A DNA stretch of 64,000 nucleotides from Agarophyton chilense (lineage: Eukaryota > Rhodophyta > Florideophyceae > Gracilariales > Gracilariaceae): positions 1,488,001 to 1,552,000 of the forward strand of contig JARGXX010000080.1 of NCBI GenBank assembly GCA_030374765.1. Reading direction: 5' to 3'. Within the stretch, counting starts at the first letter, position 1, and every line of letters starts with the position of its first letter. Positions 25,713 through 36,030 of this stretch are shown piece after piece. The translations under genes were made by a program, and so were the position numbers. Under the pieces are notes generated by a model. It was not told the origin of the DNA and made no database searches. It saw only the letters and a program-made list of their open reading frames with translations.

Positions 25713-26765
25713 TCACGCCTTCCGTCCCACACGAACTTTCAAAAGCGTATTTGCAGTTGTATTTCTACAGCTCATTTTCTCATTGCAAACCATGGATTCC
25801 ACCTCCTCGCATGATTCGATATGAGAAAAATGGCTTCTTTCGACTCGTGATACAGTGACATCTTCACGGACTGCAAGTCTGCTAAGTAAACTGGTCTTTA
25901 AAAAACGGCTTATCTCGGCTTTCTCTTTTGACGATACGCCAGACCTAGATTCTAAGAGTTGATTCGCCATTTCCAAGTCCAGCTTTTCTCTCTGTAGGTC
26001 CACCTTTTCTTTGGCCATCACTGCTTCTTGCCGTACCGAATGTGACAGGATGCTTTTTATACGACCAACAGAATCCTGAAAAGCTTTGGAATTATTTTTT
26101 GCAGTTCTTGCCTTCTCTTACTTCAGTTTTCTCCCCTTCTTTGTTCCCACTGGCCGCACTTATTTCACGTTTCCCTTTTCTCCCACCTCTTCAATACAAA
26201 TTGCTTGTATTATGATTGTGTTCTCGTTTATAAACTGGAATGCGTTCCTAAACTTGAAACGTTTCGATATGTGGTAGTTTGGGTTTCGCACGCAGTCGTA
26301 AAGAGGCGACATAGAGTTGCTACCGTCACTGTAAATCAACTCCGCATATCGTAGCAAGTCGTCTTTTCCAACATTTCCCGTTAGTTTCATAGCTACAACT
26401 CTGTCAAAACATGCTTTGAGTCTAGTATATTCTGCCCCGATCCTGTCCCAGAACTTCCTACAACCATCCGCTGAAAGCCCATCCTACCTTCTACAGTCCA
26501 GTTCACATCCAGTACCTCTCAAGGAGCATGCTTCTCGAGGTCGGGCTTTGTCCTTGATAAAAATAGCCCTAATTCTTCGACCAAGTTCAGCCTTTGACAC
26601 GCTTGATCCAGTTTCTGGATCAGTACACACAGCCGCTGCAACACAGACGAGCGCCTGAGTTTCTTCATCTTTCCATGTCAGATTCTTTCCTTTCCTAGGG
26701 CTAGAGCTGTTGACTTCTTTTTCTTCCTCAGTGTTCTCCTGATTTGTGTACTGTAGTGTGCTCAT
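25713..26765 (-). pseudogene. Harbinger-associated Myb/SANT-like accessory protein, broken
   Basis: The 5' part (26765-26484) reads RKGKNLTWKDEETQALVCV, a trihelix/Myb-like start, with SKAELGRRIRAIF. The middle (26390-26160), in another frame, has KLTGNVGKDDLLRYAELIY and SKRFKFRNAFQFI, matching the second half of such domains. The 3' part (26021-25713) is a charged coiled-coil stretch (KEKVDLQREKLDLEMANQ). In PIF/Harbinger elements this protein helps the transposase enter the nucleus and bind DNA. Frames change twice, so it is decayed unless small introns join them. Confidence 0.6.
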
Positions 26766-27245
26766 CGGATTACAGTGAGAGATTGGGCGTGAAATGCTTA
26801 GTGCCCTTCAAATGCCTCCGACGATGCCGGAGACCTGCAAATAGATGGACCAATTTTTGTGCAGTTCAATCTTCGCTGCGAGATTCCGTGCATTTGACGC
26901 AAAGTTCGCAAAGCTTGCAGTACACAGGCCTATGTTTAGCTCCATCTGGACCCCGAGCAGGTGTTTTTATCGCCACATAGACAGTTGGCGCAAAAAATTG
27001 GAAGAAACGGGCAAAGCGCACAACGAGGTTTGGGAGAGATCTGACACACAGCGTCAAAAGAGGTTGCGTACCCCTTCTGGCGTAGTGGAGGGCAGGCGAG
27101 GAGAGTTGGGACGTGAGGAGGCTTTTAGGGCGCTGGCCAAAAACTTGATGGATTTGGGGTGGACTTAAACTTCTAGACCGGCTTTTGGGATTTGTGCAAA
27201 CGATTGGGGTTCATTTTGGAGCAAAACTTGGATACAAGTGTTGGA

Positions 27246-27275
27246 TTTACGCTTTGCGCAAGCGGTTGGGAACGC
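27246..27275 (-). repeat. Right terminal inverted repeat of Harbinger 1
   Basis: Read on the minus strand it gives GCGTTCCCAACCG, then further matching bases to GCGTAAA, the partner of 23300-23329. Confidence 0.7.
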
Positions 27276-27599
27276 CCTCAGTCATCACCATCTTACTGCG
27301 AAACTCGAGAGCCGTGTTTGACTTTCCTTACAACCCTGTTTCCCACCCTCCTATCGCGATCCTTTTGAAGCGTGACTGTGATTCGTCTGAACCAATCTTC
27401 CACCTTTTTTGAGCCATGAAGTGCTTGCGTCTCTCTTGAGCCGGGTTTTTATCTCCCTTATACCGTCTCCTTCTCTCTATCACTAATCGCCGACAGCCAC
27501 CTATGTGTTGCACGAATTACCGTTGTGCACCACGACGAGACAAACACCATCACAGCCCCCGCACATCCAAGTTCTCATGCTTGGAGTTATCCATGACCA

Positions 27600-28304
27600 T
27601 CAAACGTCCATAGTCAGAGGTGGGGTAGAGCTGCGTCTAATGCGCCATTTGTGGGCAACATAATGCAGATGGCGTTGACTTTCGCACAAAACTACCGTCC
27701 ACCTTTCGCTCAACAGCTCCCTGGAGATTGTCAAATAAGTTTGCGTATCGCTGCACTGGCGTTTGTCCATATTTGCTTCCTGAACTGTCGTCTTGAAACC
27801 TATGAAGATACCCATGCGACCAACCAACCACAGCATAAAGGCGTATACCGAACTATACCGGCTTCGATTTCATGTATGAACGGGCTGCAGTATGACCTGT
27901 GCACCTGATTGTGTTTTCATCAATAGAGCTCAAACCAACGGGAACAACAAGAGTTGCTGCATTTCTGGCGAAGTGCTCTAGAATCTGCCTACTGTGCCAC
28001 AATGGTTCAACGACAGCGACACACCGGAATCATACGAAGCTTACATCCGCGATGCTCTTTTACTCATAAATGTGTCCCTCCTAATTGTCTTTTTGATGAA
28101 TGGATTACCAAGCAAATCAGATGTACCCCAGTAATCTTTCAGACGATTCAATCTTTGCACCGATGTCGATAGCTCGAGCCCAAAATATGCCAAAAGTTCA
28201 TCCATCCGTAGCGGCCTGGTCTGTTTCCCATGCTTCATGAGCTCTTTACTTGTCCATGCTCTGATACAGTTTGGATATGATTGGTTCAAGAGCAGGCTGA
28301 ACAA
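27600..28304 (-). pseudogene. piggyBac-like transposase fragment
   Basis: Read on the minus strand, 28304-28041 has MDELLAYFGLELS and LKDYWGTSDLLGNPFI, the N-terminal domain of piggyBac-type (DDE_Tnp_1_7) transposases. Around 27930-27800 the strand reads SIDENTIRCTGHTAARSYM, the DE(S/N) block with the catalytic Asp, then KPV, a stop codon, and FGIRLYAVVGW. At 27740-27650 follow RYANLF and ALCCPQMAH. Stops and frameshifts interrupt it and the C-terminal cysteine-rich end is missing. Confidence 0.65.
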
Positions 28305-28314
28305 ACCTCACTGG

Positions 28315-28918
28315 TTATTGTGGGCGTATGCGCGTCGTATCAGATCTGCCTCGATAAGGTACAGCCCGCTCCGGTTTCGCCATTTCGTGCAATATGGAAC
28401 TGTCTCATGCAAGATCCTTTTATCGGCCGCGCCTAGTGCCGACACAACGAACTCTTCCTTGTCGTCTGCTTCCCAGTAACATTCTCCAGCGTCCTTGCGC
28501 TTGCGCCCGTTGTATACTACCTTCTACCTTCGGTAGCTCTTCGGCCTATGGAAATTACCGTCCCATCTATAGTCCCAACACAGTTAGACAGCGCATTTCT
28601 TTTTCTGTATACTGCTCTTTCGTATCCAACGTCTCTCTGCGGCATTAATGGCTGCGAAATAGAATTCATAACGTTGCGAGTGGTTTTCCAAATATTTTCC
28701 AATGCCTCCCACCAGATCTTTGATAGATGTGGTCTGCGCTTTCCAAACATAAATTCTATATCCTCACTTCTTGCGGGACACGAAACCCGAAGCAGATCCA
28801 AAAACGTTGCTAGTATTGGAGAAATGCTGTACCTGTTACGATTAATGCAGATTTGGCTTTCTGGCCACGCAATTGCTTTTAGTGAAACGTAGGTAAAAAA
28901 GGCATTCTTGTTCTCCAA
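28315..28918 (-). pseudogene. Second Harbinger transposase fragment (N-terminal half)
   Basis: The frame from 28918 reads FGKRRPHLSKIWWEALENI and NALSNCVGTIDGTVISI, the CxGxIDGT motif that carries the first catalytic Asp of Harbinger transposases. After a frameshift VYNGRKRK follows, the next conserved block. The sequence then leaves the family and runs into the piggyBac-like remnant, so this is a junction of two broken transposons. Confidence 0.6.
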
Positions 28919-29689
28919 AGGCGTTGGAATTGAACGAAAAGTTTATTAGAGAAATGCGATTATAACTTGCAAGGATACGATCTTATTCGTTTATTTCTGT
29001 TTCTACTTGTGATGCTACGTAAAAGATGATGGAAGATCTTGAAAAGAATGATTTCGGGTTAGTCCTGCGTCTCTTCCATAGCGCCTCTGCTGCCACACTC
29101 ATACCAGTCGCTCTTTTGCGGCTTGCGGACAGGGTGAAATCGGCTTGAGTCGATATGATGCCGTGGGGTCGAGTACAGTGTCCAGTACGTCGTGTTGCTA
29201 CCTACCCCAATATTCAGAAAATAGACTCATACGGGCATGCGTACATGTCCTCAAAAATATTCAGAAACTGATTTCTGTGGAAGGTTTTCAGCAAAGCAAT
29301 TCTGAAATTTTCGTCATGTTCGTGTCTGAGTTTTCCAGGCGTACGGTCTTTATTTTTGCAGTTCCATATTTTTTCAAAATAGCTTCACTCATTGAAAGTT
29401 GCTAGGTTTTAGGGAGACTGAACCAGCACCAAACTGCATACTCCGAAGTTTTTGCGAGCCCCAACCAGGTATGTATACTAAAATATTATGTACTTATTTC
29501 AAAATTTCGCTACGCTCACTCATGTTCGCGTATTAGTAATTGAAGCCTAGCAATAGTAATAAATATCTAAATGGAAATACAAATCTGGCACACCGGCGGC
29601 AAACAGCCAAACTCCCATATTAGCAGAAAGCCGTTGTCAGTGCCTGCAGTCCGTCTGGACTCCTCCCCACAGCCCTGCATCACGTGAAC
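28919..29689. other. AT-rich spacer without recognisable genes
   Basis: Short frames only (86 aa at 29145-29405). No repeat ends or known motifs were found. Confidence 0.4.
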
Positions 29690-29838
29690 TACATGCCCCA
29701 AAGCTCTTCCCATAAAATTATCACGACAGCCCATGCGCCATAACTTCTACGCCCCCCTGCTTCTTTTCCCTTCTTCCGCCTCAGCGCGCCCCCCACATTC
29801 CACACCAGGCCCGGTGCTGCTTCTTTCGCTGCCCTTCT

Positions 29839-32800
29839 TTGCCCGCACCACCCCTGCCATACAGCGCCACCGAGGCAAGGTGCCTTAACCGGCTCCTCCC
29901 CGCTAAACGCACGCCCCCACCAGCCGTCACCCACGTTCCCCCATGCAAAAAGTACGAGTCCATTCCTCAACTCCACGCCCTACGAACTCCCCCAAACCGC
30001 CCCTCCGATAACTTCCTCCTTGCAGAAGAGGACTCCTACCACCACCTGCAACATAACCTCCCCCTCCACACCACAGAAGAACACCATATCGCTAACATTC
30101 CTCCACGCTCCGTCTCATCCTCCGCTCGGCTTCCCCACCCCCAATTCAGCCCCATCATCCATCACTCACAAGTAGAGCAGCTCGTCCTCTCCATTTCCTC
30201 AATCGCCTCCAACCTCGGCCACCGAGAAGCGGACGAGCTCAGCGCTATCCTCAACGACCCAAGCTTCCCCAAGTCAATCTTCTTACAAACCATCTCCTCC
30301 GCCCGCCAATGCCTCGATCTCCAGGAAAATTTCTACAAGCACCGCATCGGTTCCTTCTGCTTCGTCCTTAACTCCATCACCGACACTATCAACCACTTTT
30401 CCGAAACAATCTACCTCAAAAACCCAATCGAAGTCCTCAGGCATCTGCTCTCCCTCGCACACCATCACAACACCTTCTTCCACCCCATCGCCGAAAAGTC
30501 AACATCTGGTTTCCTCGCGTTTACTCACCCTATGGCTACCTGCCTCGGGCGCAACGCCTTCCCCGCACTCAAATCTGCCATCATGCAGTCCAAGATTGAC
30601 AAAATCAAATGGCAATGCCCCCACATAACCGGAATAGACTCCCTCATCGGCTTCATCCAGCTCTACTCGTACAAGTCTTTCACCTCTCTAAAACTGTCCT
30701 TCGTCACTCCCTACCTCCTTCAAACCACCCTCCTCAACTTCTCGGACTACTTCAGCCGAAACTCAAACCTTCACCCTCGTCGGTTACCTTCCAACCATTT
30801 TCCAATCCACTGCATCTGGCCTCGAAGCAAACGATATCCCTCGCTCTGCTGCACACATCTATAGCCAAACAAGAATGAAACTCACACAAGCCGCCATCAA
30901 AACTATCCTCCAGGCCTTTCTCTCTTCCGGACTCCTCGGCTTCCCCTTCCGCGACGTTCACAAAGTCCTCCGCCAATGTCATCCGGTCCTCACCGGCGAC
31001 TGCGCAGACATTCCTAAGGCGAAAGAGATCCTCGCCATCTCCTAGGTTATACGTCTCAAGAGACCCTGCCACCGGTGTCTCCTCACTCGCTCCCTCCTCC
31101 ACGAACCCTCTCACAACGCTCCCTCCCGCATCCCCCATCACACCTCCAACACTCGAAGTCTGCGGAACTCTCTCCTCTATGACTCCGAACAGGCGCTCCT
31201 CTCCGGAAAGCCAACAGTAACCCTCACCAAAAAAGGGGAAGCACTCACAGCCCTCCGAGAAGTATCCCTCGCGAAATACAGCTCCATTCTCGAATACCAC
31301 CCCCTTCCCACCATCTCCCAAGAGCTCACCCCCTTCAGAATCTTGGAATTCGAACCCCTCTACAACTTTCACCTCGGAATCACCAAGCTCATCAAACTCA
31401 CAGCCATCGAAAGGCTAAATTCCGAATCTCCCTTAACCACCATCGGCCCCTCCAACACCTTCCGCTCCTTCATGTCCGTCCGCACCTCCGTACTCAACCA
31501 CTCAAACTCCATTCTCGCTGCGATCGAATATCACTCCCCCGCCCAAGGCCTCCGCATCAACTTCTCCACTTCCCACAGCGCTCGTAACCTCAATTGATTC
31601 TTGACTCCTGAAGGCGTACGCGGCATGCTCGAAGCCAAAGAATACCGCGCTCTCGACATTATTTTACCATTCATCGGCGCTTTCTTCGACAGATGCTGAA
31701 AAGAAGTACAAACCGCCCCCATAACCACTGTGTTCACCATATATACCGAACTCCTCCTCATGTCCATGCGCTACAAAACCGTCTCAGAATGGACAGAATA
31801 TACACTCTCAACACTCCAAAACCACAATAGATCCCTCAAACTCGCAGCAGTCACCACTCTCGGCCCTCACCACACCTCCTCGACCACATTGTCGAAGACG
31901 TTCGAAAATACGGCGGCCTCCACTTCAACGATGCTGGCATCCACAAACACGCCCACACTCTCTTCAAAGCCCATTACCGCCACACCTCCAAGCGACGATC
32001 CACAGCCCACACCGAAACCATCCGCTCCATCGACCGGTCGCACGCACTCCAGCACTGGAAACCCCATCCTTTGTCACCCTTCCCTCTCCTTCTCCTCCTC
32101 CCAAACTCCTCTCACACCCCGTCAGCCCGCCTTTGTCCGTGAAGGCAGAACCATACCACTCTCACATCTCTTCATCGCACACAGGCTCATGCACCTCAAC
32201 TCCCTCTCTAATCCACCCTCTTTCAAGCACTTCTTCTTTCCTTAAACCATTTTCACCCTCTCACAAATAGGAACCACTGCATTCCCTTCCTTCAATACCC
32301 TCTCCCTCGAAACCCTTTCCCTCCACGAGCACCACCCCGACATCCATCTCTTTCATCTCACTGCCGTCAAGTCCGTGTACATTGTCGGCGGATACATCCC
32401 CACGTTGGAGGATTACCGCCCGGTACGAAACGAAATTGCACTGACGGAGCCCCCCATCCCAGTCATTCAACACATCATCACCGCTCCCTCGTTTGTTCTG
32501 TCCAAGTCTCCAAAGTTCTTACACGTCATCGTCACCGGCAAACCCTCCTCCAATTCTTCCCCCGCCATCTGGGTGTGCAAACTCAACCCCTTCATTTGAC
32601 TCTCATTAAAAAACACCCCCGACACCTCTACAGAACCATTCGCTCAGTTTCTGGAGGGATTCCTCCCAAGGGACAACATCGACCAAGCCCTCAAGTTCAT
32701 CTCCCTTCGCTGGGCCACGGACGTCGAACACAACCACACAGTCCACCCTGTACCCATTTCTTCAGCTTCAAACTCTGAAAATATCTCCCCTTGGTTCGGT

Positions 32801-32853
32801 CTCATCCCTTCTTCCTCCATCCTCGGCTCCGTTCATGTCCTCCGAGAGAACTA
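29839..32853 (+). pseudogene. KDZ/Plavaka-like DDE transposase, degraded
   Basis: The coding signal moves through frames. It begins with a 341-aa open part (from 29839) that ends in GFIQLYSYKSFTS and LNFSDYF. Another frame continues TFTLVGYLPTIF, corresponding to the QLYSDKT...GYLP block of these transposases; the expected catalytic Asp appears as Tyr here. Further on come DVHKVLRQCHPVLTGDC and FEPLYNFHLGITKLIK, the usual position of the second acidic/His block. Then follow HLLDHIVEDVRKYGGLHF, HTLFKAHYRHTSKR and a tail ending SSILGSVHVLREN at about 32853. The total of about 1000 codons fits the family. Superfamily assignment is by pattern only. Confidence 0.5.
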
Positions 32854-33050
32854 ACCCGCTCCCCCTTTCACACCACGCCTGGACTAGAACTTCCATCGCT
32901 TCTACCTCAACCGTTTCTATCAGGACCCATGTATGAAACCATTCATTAATGCGTCGCCTTAGTTCACGTCTCCTACTAGTGCTTGTGTTGCACATACAGT
33001 TCTCACTTCATCCCCAAATTTTTTTATTTGCTTCTCCACTTTGCTCCCAC

Positions 33051-34753
33051 TCACTCTCTCACCCGAGTAAAATACGGCTTTTCCGGTTTGCAGGCTACAA
33101 AGTAGCAATCCAGCACAGCACCGAGACGTTTCGTCAAGTTTTCCCCATAGAAGTCTTCTTTCACTGCAAGATAGATCTTTCCAGATGAAAGAATCCAAAT
33201 TTTCACCGCCGCAACCCTCTTCGCATTTCCCGCCACTCTCCTCCCATCCCCCGCAAGAAACCCACTGTGCTCAAACTCCATACCATTCCTCTCCCTCACT
33301 AGGTGCAAAGCCACGCCAAAACTCCCCTCCACTGCAAGCGGTAAATATTTACCGTATAACTTAGAAAACAACAATTTCCTGTGCCCCCTGCGTCCAACCT
33401 CCCTGTCCACCGCAGTCAGCACGCAAGAAATTCACGCATCCAGACTTGCAAGATGCATCAACGTTGCATCCACGTACTAAATCTCCCCATCCTTTTCCAT
33501 TATAGCATCGTACCGCATAAAATCCTCCAGAACTTCCACCGCAACTCCATTCCTAAAGTACAAATCCTCCCATCAAATCTCCTGAATCTCGGATGAGCCC
33601 TAGACCCCGAATACATCAGATCTTCAATCCTGCGCATGCGCCATGCAAATAGCCTCCTCGTCCCATCCTTATCCCCCACCCAGAATTTCTGTCGCGCCTC
33701 ATCTATCGGCTTCTTTAATTCCATTCCTAGCACAGTGGCTTCTTGGAACTTAACACGTCTCGCAATCTCGTCACAACGGAGCAACCCAAACAGTCGGTCA
33801 CGAGCACACCACCTTCGTACCCCTACCACATCACTCAGCGACTGTCTCATCTGCTGTCTCAAACACATATCCTCACTCACCTCCTCAATACACTCCTCCG
33901 TCTTCCCTGCAGTCGATATGGACTCCCACCGTTTCTCTTCCACCTCCGTGCCCACAACATACTTCAGAAATGGATCGATTCCCTTTTGAAATGACGGCGT
34001 GTATGACCTCATCTCCGTCGCCATCTGAAACGGACAATTCGGTACTATCTCGTTTGGCCCTACCACAATCAAACTCTCTTCATTTTGCTCTCCCAACTTC
34101 TCACTCCGATTCGTCCGATTCCTTGTAAAAACCTTTGTCTTAAAGCAGAGCTCCGACGTCTCCAGTTTCGCATAATTTAGAATCCTGTCATAGACATACC
34201 GTGCGAATCCATAGAAGCTCTCCTGTACTCCAATTTCATGCTTACGTCGCCTCGCCATCTCCCCCGATCCGCGCCCTTTCCCTCCCCTGTTCAGAGTGTT
34301 CAACGCTTTCCTCAAGCTGTCCATCAACAAATTTTGTCCACTCACCGCTAGCATCAAGCAATCCATTTCCTTCTGCGTCAACTTCAGACTCACCATCACA
34401 CTATAGTAATCATCGCTCACCTTACTGAAATCCCCCTTCAATGGATTCATCTTCTGAACCAAAACACTACGTGGTAATATATTCGCATCCTCCTTCAAAG
34501 CCTCTACACCTTCATCCGCGTTCCCGGCAACAGAACGTGCTCTTGTGCTTTCAACTCTCCCTTGGTCACCCATCGCAGTCCTTGCAGTCATCAACGATAT
34601 TATTCTCGTTCTTCTCACACACATGCCATCCGGTGTTTTCGATCTACTTCTACCGTTAACCCCCTGTTCTCCACCGGACTCACTTCCAAAACGCTCTCCC
34701 ACGACAAGAGGCCCTTCTTTCCTTTCATCTGCTACTACGTTCTCGTGTTCCAC
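33051..34753 (-). pseudogene. Second ORF of the KDZ/Plavaka-like element, unknown function
   Basis: A 417-aa frame (34753-33500) rich in Arg, Glu and Lys, followed in another frame by 33422-33051, which keeps a protein-like texture (KIWILSSGKIYLAVKEDF). I recognise no domain. It converges on the transposase and shares the same strand composition, so it is probably the element's accessory protein. The shift between the two frames suggests decay or an intron near 33.45 kb. Confidence 0.4.
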
Positions 34754-34860
34754 TCCTCTTGTTCGCCGTGCTTCTATTCCTCGCCGTGTTTCTAGCCTTC
34801 CCCAAGATTCTCTTGCGGGCTCTACTTCTACAGCGGTTTCCTTGCGTTGCGAATAATTCC

Positions 34861-36030
34861 TCGTGACCCTGGCTTCGTAACCAGCCCGCTCTATTACTCG
34901 GACGGGTGTGTCGTCCAGTTCTTCTTCGGCAGTGCGTGAAATTCCTGCGCGGTCAGCTACGTCTGGTTAAAGCTCTAGTACCACTCTCGGTATCACCTGT
35001 ATCCCCTGTTTTATTCGGTATGGTACGGTGAGATGTTGTTATCCTCCGCCTCGAATCTTCTCTTCGTAATACCTGTGTCTCATGTCGCAGTGCCGAATCG
35101 TTCGCGCAGCTTTTTGAACGCTCTTCCCGGTCTTTCCTACCTTCTCCTATTATTTCCTCCTCGATCTCCTCAGTCATTACACATGCACATGGCTCAACGA
35201 ACGTACTGTCTTTGAAACCAGCATGCGAATCAGTTAAACAAACATTTTATACTATTTTGTTCCTTGAGTTGTGTTCTTTTATATAAAATCTATTTTGTGA
35301 AGCGCAAATGTTTTCAAAAAGGTGATACCAAGTCTTTAATGCTTTCATGTCAAAACACCAAAAAACCTGGTTAGAATAACTGAAATTCAGCACAAAGATT
35401 TAGAGTTAGCATCATGTGAGGCCGACGGTCGTGTACACACTAGGTATTGTCTACAAGTCCAGAGGATTGGCATCACAAGAGGCCACCTTGGCCTCATATG
35501 AGACCAGTTCTATATTCCAAAACAATAGTAAAAAACGGTCGTTTCCATACTGCAGCGGCGCATTCTATTTTCTAAGTGAAAAAATACTTTCTAATCATGT
35601 GTCACCTGCTATAAACTACATTCTTTAGACAGTTGTCTTCAGTAACACCAGCTCAGTGGTTTCACGACTACTCGGAGACTGATAAACACAGGGATTAAAT
35701 CTCGCTGAATTCAGTGTAACTCAAAAACTCCTACAGGAGCACGACCAAATCTGAAAACCATTATGGTCTAAGAATGCATTTGCGTATTCTTGAACAGCAG
35801 ACAGAATAAGGTGACATCTGCTAAATGGGTAGTTTCGTCAGAGACCATAATGTATCTAGCAATTTGAATGACGCGGATGGAATTAGTAGAAAGCTTAACG
35901 TAATTTGATCTTTTGTTTTATGCTTTTGAAACATGTCTCTAAAACAGTCTAAATACGCATGTTGACGCCTGAACATCAATGTTATTAACGAAATGTTGTT
36001 CAAAATGTGATGAATATCACGCGAATGATC
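34861..36030. other. AT-rich spacer, possible piggyBac subterminal sequence
   Basis: No gene is seen. The 15-mer TTGGCCTCATATGAG at 35488-35502 recurs in the same orientation at 40223-40237, on the other side of the piggyBac-like remnant. A further loosely similar block (GTCGTGTACACACTAG near 35428 against GTCGTATATACACTAG near 40246) supports related end sequences. Confidence 0.35.

Larger units (their letters stand above)
23300..27275. mobile_element. PIF/Harbinger DNA transposon remnant with nested insertions
   Basis: Terminal inverted repeats are visible at 23300-23329 and 27246-27275 (26 of 30 bases match in inverted comparison). Between them lie a broken Harbinger/plant-transposon-type transposase on the plus strand, a solo LTR inserted in it, a G-rich repeat, and a Myb/SANT-like accessory gene on the minus strand. 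Two convergent genes, transposase and Myb-like protein, are the usual content of Harbinger elements. The 3-bp target duplication could not be settled. Confidence 0.7.
29690..34860. mobile_element. KDZ/Plavaka-like DNA transposon remnant with C-rich plus strand
   Basis: A block of about 5 kb with a strikingly G-poor, C-rich plus strand throughout. It carries a long broken transposase gene on the plus strand and a second protein gene on the minus strand, converging near 32.9-33.0 kb. Element ends were not found; borders are set by where the composition changes. Confidence 0.5.
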
